Below, piece by piece: positions 20,483-32,973 of a stretch of DNA of 64,000 bases (position 1 is the stretch's first letter; each line of letters begins with the position of its first letter). The notes below the pieces were generated by a model. It worked only from the letters and a program-made list of their open reading frames with translations, searched no databases and was not told the origin of the DNA. The DNA is from Undaria pinnatifida (taxonomy: Eukaryota > Sar > Phaeophyceae > Laminariales > Alariaceae): positions 8,826,840 to 8,890,839 of the forward strand of contig JABAKD010000023.1 of the NCBI GenBank assembly GCA_012845835.1. The letters run 5' to 3'. Made by a program: the position numbers and the translations under genes.

Positions 20483-20949
20483 TAATGATATACTCGCGTT
20501 TTAAGGGTGGAGGCACTCGAGTTCGCACCTAGTCGATTCTGCGTCTATCTCTCATGTGCGGACAAAAATATTCAGGCTGTTTTTTCTCGGCGCGGTGTCA
20601 ACTACCACCCCATGGGGGACTCGAAAAATGGAGATATCACGACAGGTTTTTGGCACCAATGGAATTGAACGGGTTGTTCGCTCGCGTGAGGGATTCAAAG
20701 CCACTGCCGAACCCAATCCCCCACCCCTCCCGATCGTGTGCTGGGTCAGAAAGGAGTTGGTAGGATGAAAAGCTTTTTTTGGTAACAGCGTCCAAACATT
20801 TCCAATAGGGACCATTGTTTTGCTGCCTTGGGGGTGATGGCTCGTCAACTGAAGAAATGGTCACTTCCGTCGGAATAGCGGTTGGCTTAATCGAACGATG
20901 TAGTTCGCTGGATTCCTATAATAAGCCGACGCAAGGTGCGGCAAACGTG

Positions 20950-21190
20950 CGCACGTGTTGTGCACCGATTTTTGTTTCTGGGGACGAGTTGTCACGATAG
21001 AGATACACTGCTTTGTTCCTGGAGCTTCCTCAATGTTGGAGTCTAAGACCTCCCCTAAAAACACTGATCTGGAGATGAATGAAACTGCTATCGTATCGGA
21101 TGAAGAATCTCATGTCCTAGGTACACAACGAGAATCACGTGAAACAAAGCAGCCTATAATTTCGGTGTTCATATACACCGTCATTCACAA
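20950..21190 (+). mobile_element. MITE family 1 copy, diverged
   Basis: Recognised by ACGATAGAGATACAC, AAGACCTCCCCTAAAA, GAATCTCATGTCCTAGGTAC and CACAACGAGAATCA in the family order. The 3' part is missing or replaced. Confidence 0.55.
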
Positions 21191-21194
21191 CACA

Positions 21195-23342
21195 ATTGGC
21201 CAAAGTAAGGGTATACCTCTAACGTAGCACGTGCGTCTGCGGTATTCCTCTCTTCACCTGCAGAGGTCTATATCTCACCCGATAGCGAAACGGACAGGGC
21301 TTTCCTTCGCGATGAACAATAACCGTCGAGGCCTCTTGGTATACCAAAGCAGGCCCGTTTTGCAAAACAAAACGTAGGTAAAAAAATATTTTAACAGTCC
21401 GAAGAGGTTTTCTGACGATCTTCTCGTCATTGAGAGGAAACGAAACTGACCGAAAGGAGTGCTACCACCCCTCTTTAGTAGCATGTCGTGGGCGTGGGGT
21501 TGATCTTAACGCTACGCACATATTCTTCATCCGGGCTCGCGGATTTTTAGACGACGTGGAAGACGCATGCCGCAGTAGAGGTGTGCACCACATTGTTTCT
21601 AATACTACTCAATTGAAGAGCCCCATTGCCTCTCCCAAAAGCTGATTTGGGGAGGGGGGGGGGGGAAGGGGTGGTACCCGACGACGAGCGACCCAATGGC
21701 GCAAGTATAGACTACAACGAAAACAATAATTATTAAAAAAACACATTACAATTTTCGGCGAAGAAGCCCCGCCGTCCCCACAAACGGTTCGGCCGAAAAG
21801 TGCTGACCTCTCTATCGTATCATGCGTCGGAAGCTCCTCGAGCAAGGACCCTAACAGGTTTTTGCATCTTGTGGCTGAAAAAAATTTGTGAAAAGGCCGT
21901 GCGGCTCAATCTAAAATCGCCGGAGTTTCGTTCATGTTATATAGCAAATGTATTTTGTTTTCAAAACCTGGAGGTCATGATATTGTTGGCCCGTTTGAAT
22001 CCTCGGTTCAAATGCTCAAACTGAAGGTTATGGTGACGTAAGGAAACTCTTCAAGTAAAAGGAGCCCTGTGCAGATAAAGCAAACGCGGCGCAACTCTTC
22101 CGTGGACGTCTAAGGTGCACCTCTAGCGCCGCCCGCGTCCTCTTCAAGTGATGCCTCGAGGAGGGTGGTACGATAAAATAATAACGGTCGGTACAGACCG
22201 CCTCGCAAGCTGTCGTGTGAGTCTGGGCAACACGCCGTGTTTCATATATAGAGCCCTGGCCTCGCTCGGTGCCAGCTACTCTTATCCACCGATTGCTGCA
22301 GCGACGACAGATTTGCGGAAACAGCAGTCTCATGATTGATTCTCATCAGGCTTGCCCAGAGGTACACGTGTAAGGGCTACACGAGAGACAAATTCCTCAC
22401 GTTCTTTTGTCACTGTGCTTTTGTTTTTTACACTCTGTATTGCTTGATTAAATCGTTTGCCATCACGACCACCGTAACCTCCAACCCCCCTCCCCCCGCC
22501 AATAATACAGAAGATAACCTGAAAACAAATGTAACTAATCCGGTCGATCCCCCTTCCACCCCCACACCGTCCAAAAACAAAATTTCAAGCAATGACCACG
22601 TCTATGTAGAACCGGATGACGAGCTAAAAGACAAGGAATAATAACTCGGCAACACACCATTGCCTGTCGGGTTGGGTCATCTAAAAGTTCCTCCCGGCAA
22701 TTGCCTAAGCCACAACAGCAGCAGCCCACAGACGGCCAACGGTGTGCTTAAGCGCGCGATACCCTCAGCGTTTAACAGAGGCATTTACTCTGATTGTTTG
22801 CTGCTGTCCGGCATTCCTGCTACCAACCGCAAATAACCAAAGAGTTAGGTGTCAGGGCGGGGAAGGAAAGCATTGAAGCCCCGCGCCCTCCCCCGGCCAC
22901 CCATGCTCCTCTCTTTTTGACCGACGAACACCGGCCATGTATTTCCAACCTCGCAGCCCATCTTTGTTGTCGCTCTGTACCAAGATCACCTTTCTGTATC
23001 GCCAGATGATCAAACACCTCGCCCTCCCGCTCCTGCACCTCTTCTTCGGGTGCTGAACAAGCAACGTTGCCCCCCTCCCCCCTCGCTCTGTCCTTGCATC
23101 GAATCTAATATATTTCATTTTTTTTTGTTTTGCGATGACCATTCCACTTTTATGTTCCAAAGGAGCACCGAGTTTCCCCGCCCCATCCCCTCTCGTCGTG
23201 TCCTTGCGTCAAACCTATCCTATGTCGATCTCGTTGTGTTTGATCATCCAACGATCAACACACTCCTGCCCTGTCTATTCCGCCTCCGCCACATCGTTTG
23301 GGACGGGCACCGTTGCCCCGCCCTTGAGCTATTTGGTGACGC
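21195..23342. other. Downstream flank of the GST gene, no other gene recognised
   Basis: It holds a partial MITE-like piece around 21560-21645 (GCAGTAGAGGTGTGCACCAC). A 101-codon plus ORF at 22336-22641 has one hydrophobic stretch and a Pro/Thr/Asp-rich tail, unrecognised. The part next to 23342 should include the 3' untranslated region of the GST transcript on the minus strand; I cannot place its end. Confidence 0.4.
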
Positions 23343-26300
23343 TTACGCCTTGGAAGCGTAGTAGGCCTTCACCTGCATCATGTTACAGTAGTCACACAGA
23401 GGTTGTGGTTGTAGAGGGTAGGGGGCAGAGAGCGTGCGAGTAGGGGGTGTGAGGCGGACTGGGGGGGAAGATGGGCGCCGAAGATGTAGCGCAGGAAAAA
23501 GGAGAAGGGGAGGGGGGGGAGGCGTTTCCGTCTATTTTCATGCAACCACAAATTTTTTCGGCGAACATTGTACCGGTCTCGTGCATGCAACAACATATTA
23601 ATATTGTGCAATACCAACGACATCGGCAAGCAGGAAATCTCCCGGCTCAGCGACAGCAAGATCATTTGGACGAAAGCTATAAATCAGTTAATATAGTCCG
23701 CATGCGTGTTCCTTTTTAGCACCGCGGCCACTCCCCCCACACCACTAGCCATTATTCCGCACAACCGCATACTCCACAACACCGGTGGATGTGGGAGGGC
23801 GAACAAAGTAAAGGCATACCAGTTGGTTGGGAGAAAGCACGAGACCTGTGAGGGCCCGGCTTGTCCAGAAGATCAGCCAACGCGGTGATATTAAAAACCC
23901 TGCTTGATTTTAATGGTAAATGTGAACGTCGAAAATTACTCTAAAAAATATCAATCTGTTGCGTCAGAGGTTCACCACTCTCTAGCAGAGGCTCATAGAC
24001 CACTCGTGGAGGTTCATATTTCCCCACCCAAATACCACTTGTTGGCGAACTGAACTTTCGACCCGATGGGGCCAGACCCATGTCCCAGATACGCAAGATT
24101 TTCATATCGGAGGAGAACCAGATGCACGGTTCTGGTGGATTTCGCGCTAAGGAGTCCCATGATCCAGGGACGAAACACCCTTAAACGTGGTGCAATTCAT
24201 CGTAGCAAACGTCAAACGTTCAGTTATGCAGGCGGCCGTAGTTACCTTGGGGTGTTCCATGACGGCGTCGTCGATGGCCTTGAGGGAAGGGGCGATGTCC
24301 TCCACCATGGTGGTCGGGATACCGGTCAGGAAGCCGGCCTGCACGGTGGCCACCACGGCGTGGAGCTGCGGGAAATTGCACATAAAACGCACGGGAGAGA
24401 AGAGGAGGGCCATACGAAAGAGGAGGAGGGGCAAGACGGACGCATAAGAAATACGTAATGACGGGCACACACGTGGTACATCTAGACGGACAGCGAGGTG
24501 GGTGTAACTCGTGGAGGGTGTGGGGTTACTTGTCGACAAACACGCGTGTCCAAGATATGTTGGCACCAATCCACGTAGTAGAACACGGAGCTAGAAAAGG
24601 ATGGGCGAGGGAGATACGACGGAGGGATTTTACCTATGGGGCGTTGGTACAGAGAGGGCGGTGTGGTGGGACAACTTCAGCGCGTTTGGACCACTGCGGG
24701 TGGAGGCGGCTGTCGCTTGAATAAATCATGTTACTCAAATGAGGGCCTCCATATATTCACCCAACACAACCGGTGTGTATAGAAGCAATGTACTCGAAAC
24801 TCGTGGAGAAAATGATCTTGTCAACGGAACCTGCTACATACCTCCGTCGCCGAGCTTTCAAGCGAAGAATACACGAGCCTCAGGGTATCTACCGAATCGT
24901 TGGGAGGGACTAAAAAGAGCGCCCCCCCCTACATATCTACTTGAACCCCGCCTCATTAATCTAGAAAACCAGCAAGGCCTCCTGCTCCGGTATCGAGGCA
25001 ACAACAAGGCTCTATGAGGCTCCTCTTTCCTAGGCCCCACAAAAAAACCTGGATATCATCCGGAAGCCCCGTAAGTCAGAGTCGTAATAATTTCTACAAA
25101 AACGGCGTGACCACGTTTTATGCAACCACCCTCGGAAGGCAAATATTGCCCCTCTTCCGTAGCGCATGTGTTGCCGGATGCCCACAATAGAAGCGCTACC
25201 CCATATTCTAGCGCGGCTAGTTCAAGGTAGCGGGACGTACCGTGATGTCGGCGATGGTGATGGAGTTTCCGACGCAGAACACGGAGCGAGTGTTAGCGGC
25301 CGCCTTGCGAGCGACGTCTCCCAGCAACTCCTTCAACTTGCCGGCCATCAATGCCTTGCAGTTTTCCACCTGTTGTCGTCGATGGCGGAAGTGCAGTTTG
25401 AGTTGACGTTCGAGGTCAGGTTTATGTTTGTGTTATTGGTGAAACGTTGACTCAAGTTCTGTTGTTTTGGTTGTTGAAGTTGGCCATACTTTTGCTGATT
25501 TCGACGCTGATGTCATTTTGGTGTCAAAGCTTGCGGAAAGTTCAGTGTCACAGCGTAAGAGGGGACATGACCGAAGGGTGGGAGGGATGGGGGGTGCAAT
25601 GTGTGTTTATACACGTTTGATTAATCCAACAAGGCTGGACAAGACTGCCCGTTAATAAGGTAGATAAGATCAGCAGTGAGACTTACCGCGGCCATCCCTG
25701 TTTAATCCTCCTATATACCCGTTATGTTTCTCATCGCCACACACGGTTATCGTTACCGTTTCCGTGTTGAAAGCTACCGTCACCATTATCATTACCGCGT
25801 CCGGTGCTGTCTGACTTGTGCCACCCGTTACCGCTACTGCTACAGCTCTCCACGCCGGACCCAGTACCGTTTCTTCTACCATTGCAGCGACCGCTAACGT
25901 TTGGCGCGACCCCGTGTTAGTCGTGAAACCGTTCACCATACTATAGTAACACCGGTTTCATCATCGCTAAGCTTTGCTGTGTTCCTCGTCAGCGTCACCG
26001 CGAAAGGGGCATAGTTCACCTTCTTCGCCTCGTCCTTCTCTCCCATGGTGCCGAACAAGTTGATGAACACATCTTCCAAGATCATCACGATCTCATCCAC
26101 CTGATGAAAGCAGCAACAACAGATGGTAGACCGATGGTTGTCATAAGAGAAGGACAGAGCAAGGGCAACGAATATGGAGTGCATCGATGCTAAACCATAT
26201 GAGACACATCAAAGTAGCTGTTGATGCCGAAGCGAAAACGCAGGAACAACACCTCGGGTAGATTGTCGCCGTGCCGGGCATATACAACGCACCGAACTAT

Positions 26301-29300
26301 TTCATAGACTGGAACGACAGGACATGCCGGGTTTCTACTTATGGTTTACAGTGTGGTGGAAAGTACATACATTGGTTGTAATAAATTATATGTATATATT
26401 ATATGCTTGGTTAATCACACTCAGGATATTTTCTATATTGGCCAAACGCGCCATATCCCCTCCCCTCTCCTGACCTTCAGAGCTTCGAGGGCGTCCTCGG
26501 GGTACGTGCCGCCGAGCTTGCCGGCGTAGCGGACAAGAGCGGTCGACTGGGTGTAGTCGGTGCCGTCCATCTGTTGAAAATGGTGTTGACGCAAGATCAA
26601 GTTGGCACGAGTAATCGTCGTCGACGTTTAAAAGTGGCAGGCGGTGGTAGATGCAGGGGAGAGGGAGAGTGTGGGCGTCAGGCGGGTAACGAGACGGGTT
26701 GGGGGGCGGGGGCGGGTGTTGAAGGGGGGGGGGCAGGAAGAGGGAGGGAGGTGCCGGAAGGAAGAGGGGGTAAAACGCGGAGAGCGTCAAACAGGCAATA
26801 AATGAGTATCAAAGGGAAGCGACATGCGATGCGAGATGCGAACCAGGTGCATAGCGTAAATGACTTGCAGGCAATATCGTATACACAACGGATGGATGAG
26901 AAAAACGCGTGTTTCATCGTCAACTGCCATCTTCAGCTCTCTCATCAAAGGCGAGCGCAGGTAAATTTCGTTAAACGGCACGGACAGTTACTTACGGAAG
27001 GAACAGACCAGACAAGAGTCATAGTCATCATCTTGAAAAACAAAACTACATATTTTATGCGGAAAATGTAACGATCACCTGCACAGCGACTGCTGAGTCT
27101 GCGGGAATGCAAAAACATATTATTCGTATATCCAATACATTATTATCAATACGTAGTCTTTCCAATTGCCATCCAATTGTATATTTTATTTCATTTTATT
27201 ATGTTTCTTTTCCGAGCTTTGGCTCTCCTTTGCGGTTGGGTTGTTTCTTCGATTTCCCCTTCATTTTGTTTGTTTCATTTTTTGTTTTATTTTTATCTTT
27301 GTTTTTATTTGTTTTCTTATTTTGTTTTTTGTTTTTTGTTTTTGTTTTTGTTTTTGTTTTTGTTTATTTCGTATTTCTCTCTTCCAATGTATTTCTGTTG
27401 CTGACGTATGTATGTTGTGCCTGTCGTACCCAGTACTAGGGCATGACATTGCGTTGTCGAATGCATTACGATGCATTATCTCTGTGTCGTGGCTTGTGAC
27501 CACAGAGCTGATCTTTCTAGGGTGAAGAATCAGTACGGACACTGGGTGTGCTGGATGTCGACGAGTAGAAGAACGGTTTAATGTGAAGAACACACACACA
27601 CACACATACGAGAGTCCACCCTAGGCGAAGTATATTTTCTTTTACTCTTTCAAGACCGTGAATCATTTTGTTCAGCACAACTTGAGGGAAGCTCGGATTT
27701 GCAGTTGCACGCTACGATGATACGGCGGTAGTTGTAATATTTCTCAAACTCGCACCAACAAGAAATAATTTCGAACTCGCAACCGATTGTTAGGATGTGG
27801 TGTGTGAGAGGACCACTACACGCGGTAACACAGTTTTATGGCGCGGCAGTGCGTGGGGACAGTGAACAAAAAGAGATCGCACATGCGCGCAAATGACGCA
27901 GGAAAGCAATGAACAGGCGCTTTTTTTGTGAACAGCAGATTATATTGTCCGAAACAATAACTTCGACCGCGGCAATGTTGCGCCGTTGCAAAGGCGCATC
28001 ATCCGCAACAACAGCTGGTGATGCCGCTACGCAACTTGAGCCGAGGCAACATGCTTGAGCTTTGCAGTACGTAATATTTTGCATGTTGACAACGAACGAA
28101 TATGCAAGATTATTTTGTTTTCCCTCATAGATGGGATACTAGAGGTACAATTTCTACGCTTTCTTCCGATTTCCATTATTGCCGTAGTACACGTGTGCGG
28201 TACACGTTTGTTTGTGGGGTCGTTGGTTAGTGACCGAGTGAGCTACGATGTGTGTTAGGAGCGAGCGTGTAGAGCGTAGAAAGCGCGATGCATATTATCC
28301 ATTTAAAAGAGACCGCTGCATATATTATAAAAAATGAAAATACACTCCAGCTGTGAGATCGAAGATTTCGTCGAAACTCATCTTTGCAAGCTGTGTGTGA
28401 TACTCTGATCGCGCGCATTACGATTTGTGTGTCCTCATTAAGGATATAGGTCGGCGACTCCCCTTACAACTACACAGTGTAGCTATCAGGGTCAACAGGG
28501 TGATTTTAGTCAGTCTGTGCGCGGAAACTATAAAACCCGTTTCTGATGGGGGCAAAATCTGACAGCTGTGAAGGGAAATGTATCCTTTTATCAAGTGAAT
28601 CTTGTAAGTCGAATAACCGGTGAGGGGGGGGGGCGGCATATATATAACTAATGTCCCAGGTACAAACTGGTTCTAAAGGGAGTCGCCGATCTACAGTATA
28701 TCCTCAATCAGGAGACACAGCCCAGTAATACGCGCGACTAGAGTATCACGCATGGCTCGCAACGATGGGTTTCGACGAAATCTTCGATATCACAGCTGGA
28801 GTGTATTATTACTTGGATAATATATAGCCACCCGATGTGTTGCAGGGCATGACCATCAAACTTTAAATGTACGAGGCTCTTTTACACGAAGGAGTCAAAA
28901 ATGTACAGGCAGGCAAATCTCGCACTACCCCAGGTCAAACACAGAGCAAAAAGAGCTGTTGATTCCTGGGTTGGCTATTCTCACATTCCTGGCCGAACCT
29001 TATAGGGCTCGACCGGAGGAGGCCGGCAAGTCCACGGTGTTCACTAAGTTGAAGGGGCGAGGTTAACACCAAGTCTGCGTTCTGCAGATGGACAAAAACT
29101 GCTAAATACACAAACGAAGTGTATGGAGCTGAAGTTTTTTACACCCGCATCTCCAGGGGGATCCAATAAAGAAGAAGAAAAAAAGTTTTTTTGTCGTTTA
29201 TTAAAGCACATACAGTGGTAAATTTTTGTGCGATGCATGAGTCCTACTTTGTTGAACCCACTGCCATTACACACACCAGTTCGTATGAGACATATTTGCA

Positions 29301-30703
29301 TTACCAAACTAAGATTGATAGCAGACGCGCGCACTTGTCGATGCACACAATTTTTGGAGCGAAACAAACGTCGCAGGAAAATCAGTTGATTGCAGAAGCA
29401 TCGGCCACAAACACAGGAGTCACGACCTGCGCCGGGGTATGATATGCACCAGCACTGCAATACAAGAGGGGTTTTCATCACTCTTGCGTAGCATGTTGAC
29501 AAGATGATATTTCCACAACAACAAAAAAGTAGACTGGTGCATTCCACAGCCGTCAGATGGTGTCCCCTTCAAAAACGGGTTTAATGCAGTCTCCATGCAA
29601 TGATTGATTGAACGTCACCCTGATAACATCACCCTGTTGACCCTGGTACAAGCTACACACAGTTGTGGTTCTAAGGGTAGTCGCCGACCAATATCGTTGA
29701 TGAGGACACACCCAGTAACACGGGGGGTCGGAGTAACACACACAGCTCGCATGTACAAAAAAAGATGAATTTCGACGAAATCTTCGATCTCAACACAGCT
29801 GGGAGTGAACTTTGTTTCTTATGAAATAATGATATACTTGCCGTTACTGCTGGACGCCAGCCGAAATGCAGTGACTTGTAAGTGTCGCACTCGCACCCGG
29901 TAGGGTGTAAGGGTGAGAAAGACAAGATGAGATTTTTTTTTTAACGAAAAGAAACGAGGGAGCCGAGAGCAGTTCTACTGAAGTTACGTACCAGGTATAG
30001 TATAGTAATACGCGCGATCGGAGGGATCACACACAGCTTCCAAAGATGAGCTCCGAAAAAAAATTCGACCTCACAGCTGGTGGAGTGTATTTTTCTTTTT
30101 TGCAATTAATAGTCTGGTCCACAGCAGCAGCAGAAGCAGCAGCGTGGAACGGACTCTATCCCAAACGGTAAGTCGTACGAAGCCCTGGACATATCTTTTT
30201 TTGTGCTGCAGTACGCAGCCTGCTGGGTCGGTGTTTCTGTTCTGCTGTACCTTTTGTTTTTTATATACTGCTGTACGCAGCCTGCTGGCAGGACTTCTGT
30301 ACTGCTGGGTGTCTTCTGTACTGCTGGGTGTCTAAACTCGTACGAGAAGTCTATCATCGTCGCAATTGTGTACCGTGTACGGCAAAACTACCGCTGTCAA
30401 TCACCAGTGAGAGGTCTACACAGTACAGCTGGGCAGCAGTAGAAGCGGCGTCTACCAGAAAGCGCGTGCATGCAGCCGATCTCAAGTAAAAGGTGAAACA
30501 CCTTGTACTGCGCTACTCGTAAACACCACTCGTTGTGTATCCCTTTTGCTTACCTCGTAAACGGGCACGGTCTTGAAGCGGCAAGCCGGCAGGTCTTCGA
30601 AGGCCATGCGCTTGTCCACGAAGTCCACTCCAGCCACGGCGAGGGCCACGCGGGTGGCCTCTCCACGGGCGGGGATTCCAAAGTAGTGCAGTACGGGAGA
30701 CAT
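23343..30703 (-). CDS. Glutathione S-transferase, sigma-like, six exons, 201 aa
   Basis: Exons on the minus strand: 30554-30703, 26475-26570, 26020-26100, 25241-25369, 24246-24365 and 23343-23372 (stop TAA at 23343-23345). All introns are GT-AG and all exons are multiples of three, so every intron is phase 0. The enzyme conjugates glutathione to electrophiles in the cytosol. The N-terminal thioredoxin-like half opens MSPVLHYFGIPARGEATR, with catalytic Tyr7, the cis-Pro segment TVPVYE (45-50) and Q58-S59 of the glutathione-binding site. ALVRYAGKLGG follows, then the helical C-terminal half with GNSITIADI (the T147-x-x-D150 capping box) and FLTGIP. The last exon gives only VKAYYASKA. At 201 aa the length is typical. 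The exon 3 donor (GTGAAC) was chosen because it keeps phase and length. Apart from TE-rich introns nothing is broken. Confidence 0.92.
27285..27370 (+). repeat. (TTTTTG)n-type low-complexity tract
   Basis: T-rich hexamer and heptamer units TTTTTGTTTTTG in the GST first intron. The Phe/Leu-rich ORFs over it are artefacts. Confidence 0.8.
27517..27606 (+). repeat. LTR-like short repeat (copy 1)
   Basis: Shared in inverse orientation with 62504-62594. It begins CTTTCTAGGGTGAAGAATCA and ends with a TGTCGACGAG...(CA)n block (27556-27606) that also occurs alone as a 47-bp insertion at 59886-59932. Confidence 0.75.
28318..28812. mobile_element. G-tract TIR element, short complete copy
   Basis: The plus half starts near 28335 (AATACACTCCAGCTGTGAGA) and runs through CGACTCCCCTTACAACTA. 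The right half is its inverted counterpart, ending TCACAGCTGGAGTGTATT at about 28805. It has inverted arms of about 150 bp with a ~200-bp middle and only a short G-run. No ORF. Confidence 0.75.
29560..29815 (-). mobile_element. G-tract TIR family, partial inverted copy
   Basis: Minus-oriented blocks AAAACGGGTTTAATGC, ACCCTGTTGACCCTGG, AGTCGCCGACC and TTTCGACGAAATCTTCGATC, ending at AGCTGGGAGTG. Confidence 0.7.
29985..30095 (-). mobile_element. G-tract TIR family, terminal fragment
   Basis: AATACGCGCGATCGGAGGGA, then CACACACAGCTTCCAAAGATGA and CACAGCTGGTGGAGTGTATT. Only the outer ~110 bp of one arm is present. Confidence 0.65.
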
Positions 30704-30800
30704 GGTGCTGTTGTTTGTGTTGGTGGTGCTGTTGTTGTTGGTGTTGGTGGTAGTGGTTGCGGTAGTTGTGGTTGTGGTGGTGGTGGTGCTGTCGATGTTG
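30704..30800 (-). repeat. CAC/CAA-rich 5' untranslated tract of GST
   Basis: On the gene strand the ~95 bases before the start codon consist of CAC, CAA, CAG and ACC triplets, ending AACAACAGCACC then ATG. This is a diverged triplet repeat in the probable 5' leader. A His/Gln-rich ORF that crosses it is out of frame with the GST start. Confidence 0.65.
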
Positions 30801-30959
30801 TCGCTTGGCAAAATGATTATGTCTCTTTGTCCCGTGGCGGGCGGATCCAAACGGAACTGTCAGCTTTCCCAGCAACATCGCGTAAGTTTCTATTTTCCCG
30901 TTAATCCGACATACCCCCGCTATTTCTGCTACTGCTTGTGTATCTGGAATATTTGAAAG

Positions 30960-32144
30960 AGTCTAAAACATCCCCGATCCCCGCCTTATTTTCGTTTTAT
31001 ACTATAATATACATTGGTCTACTCAGGCTGTTCAGCATGATATCATTCACCGGGGGGAATGGTTGAGAGTTCGGATGAATGTCCCGCTCAACCACAACTT
31101 GAAAATTTTATTTCCGTTTTCCTCTCCGCCAAGTGTCCGCCCTGAAGATCCTCCGGATAAATGAGGATCCTACAGTAGTGGCGGCAGTAGATGCTCCTCT
31201 GGCGTTGTAGGTCTAGATGCCCCTCTATGGCAGATGTTCCCCTGGCAGATGTCTCTCTCAAGGTTGTGTGGTCTATGTAGATTCTAGAATGTACTAGATG
31301 AATGTACTAGATGGCCCTCACCAGAAAGAGGTCGCCGATTATTCGGCCGGTTCTTAGTCGGCAAAACTCAGTTGGCCGAGCAGAGACTCGCGCAAAATGT
31401 TTCTCGTGTGTTCTCCCGGTGCTACACAGCACACGCAGTAGTAGTAGTAGATATATAGCCGGACGCCCCGGTGGCGTGTCAGGTTATCCTCGAACCTGGT
31501 GTAGGTCAGTTTCGTGCGCTCGAACCCCCCCGAATGCATACTCGTATAAATTCGTGGGGATTATTCTTGTGCACAAATCGACTTGCGGAAAACGCGAGTG
31601 TGCGTTAGCAACACTCGATGAAAAATTGACGAGCGGTGGGATTGCTGAACCCTATGCGCGATAAAAATTGAAGGCAATAACCGGGGGGGAAAAGGGACAA
31701 CACCTATGACCAAGGCTTGTCCAGCAGCTAAAAAAGTAGAATTGTGCAAAAGAAAAAAAAAAAAAAAAATGGTACGTTCATGTTTCTCTCTTTGCCCTGG
31801 TACTCGCACACGATTGTAGTAGTAGATATATTTCTATTCTTCGCCACGGAGATGTACTAACGATCAACTTTTGCAAATGGTCAAACACACTAGTAGCAGA
31901 CAACCTTGAGAAAACCATCGAGATTTCATTTGACCGTCCAGCTAAACTTGCGACTATACTGACGACATGTATATTATCTTGTTCCTCTGGTACTACTACA
32001 AGTACTCGTGGATGCTTACACTCCTTCTGCCCGGAGATTTTTCTCTGCCTAATACCAGGCAGATATTTTTTTCCAGGCGGCTGCTCCTTCTGAAAAAGCA
32101 GCGATGGTGTTCCTCGTGTGGAAGATGTGCACGACGAGTAAGTG
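30960..32144. other. GST upstream region and intergenic DNA
   Basis: No gene recognised. 31185-31260 has four degenerate copies of a CAGATGYYCCYCT motif. The GTAGTAGTAGATATAT word occurs at 31437 and again at 31817. 31685-31765 resembles 57955-58035 (CTTGTCCAGCAGCTAAAAAAGT versus the equivalent block there), marking another dispersed repeat. A 117-codon ORF at 31311-31664 is unrecognised. Confidence 0.4.
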
Positions 32145-32571
32145 TGTTGAGAGTATGAACCTTGGATTCAAACCTAAGTGGATGCCCAGTCTATTCGAGC
32201 AGTGTATTCGCACGAATAAGAGATGCAGTTGAACCTTTCGTTGAATCTTACGTTGAATATTCGGTGGAACTTTGATGTAAACGTATATTTGAGTATGTCG
32301 AGGTTGTCCCGTTGTCCCGGTATTCTACCGGACTACGGGCATTGTTCCGTGATAATAAAGTGGTGATGCAACCCACCATGATCACTCTCCCATCTCTCCC
32401 TTCTCTCCGTTTCTTCCCTTCTTCTCTCTTTCGCCTCAAGCGCCCCTTTCAAACTATCGCTTTTCTTTCGTATAGCAAGTGATCTTAACAGACACTTTGT
32501 TGCCACCTCTGCATCTCTTCGCATTGAAGACCGAGCCTCCACACAACCATTGTGTTCACAGACTATTCACA
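32145..32571 (+). repeat. 5' LTR of second copia element
   Basis: Starts TGTTGAGAGTATGAACC and ends CTATTCACA. It aligns along its length with 37397-37819, with a few dozen differences by eye. Confidence 0.85.
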
Positions 32572-32684
32572 GGTTATGAGCCTCAACCTTCGATATGAAC
32601 ATCGATCGGCACCAAGCGACATCTCATTGAAGTCTGACGCATCTTACCAAGAAGTTTGAGACAAATTCACTAAGCCGGCTACAT

Positions 32685-32862
32685 CATCAGCATCATCAGC
32701 GATCAGCATCAGCACCAGCATCAGCATCAGCATCATCATCAGCATCAGCGATCAGCTACAGCGTCAGCATCAGCATCAATATCAGCGTGAGCATCAGCGA
32801 TCAGCATGAGCATCAGCATCAGCATTATCGATCAACATCAGCATCACCATCACCATGAGAGA
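32685..32862 (+). repeat. (CATCAG)n array in copia leader
   Basis: About 180 bp of CATCAGCATCAGCAT-type triplets with CGATCAG interruptions, before the gag start. Confidence 0.85.
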
Positions 32863-32973
32863 GTCCACCAAAGCAGGTGATGCGGTAGACAAGCTCGTTT
32901 TAGAGCTCTCAACAGCCAATTTAATGGGGTAAATTTTGACGTATGAAAACGCACGGCTCAGTCTGCGATAAGT

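Larger units (their letters stand above)
26571..30553 (-). other. First intron of the GST gene (3983 bp), TE-rich
   Basis: Runs from donor GTAAGC at 30548-30553 to acceptor CAG at 26571-26573. It contains an LTR-like 95-bp repeat (27517-27606), a (TTTTTG)n tract and one complete and two partial G-tract TIR copies. The other introns are 374, 650, 875 and 873 bp. Confidence 0.85.

Noticed and set aside
22336..22641. 101-codon ORF with a hydrophobic segment and a Pro/Thr/Asp-rich tail
   Set aside because: No family recognised and no splice or neighbour support; it lies antisense to the GST downstream region.
30482..30904. Overlapping ORFs on both strands around GST exon 1
   Set aside because: Only the frame from 30703 gives a GST N-terminus; the others are shadows shaped by the triplet-rich leader.
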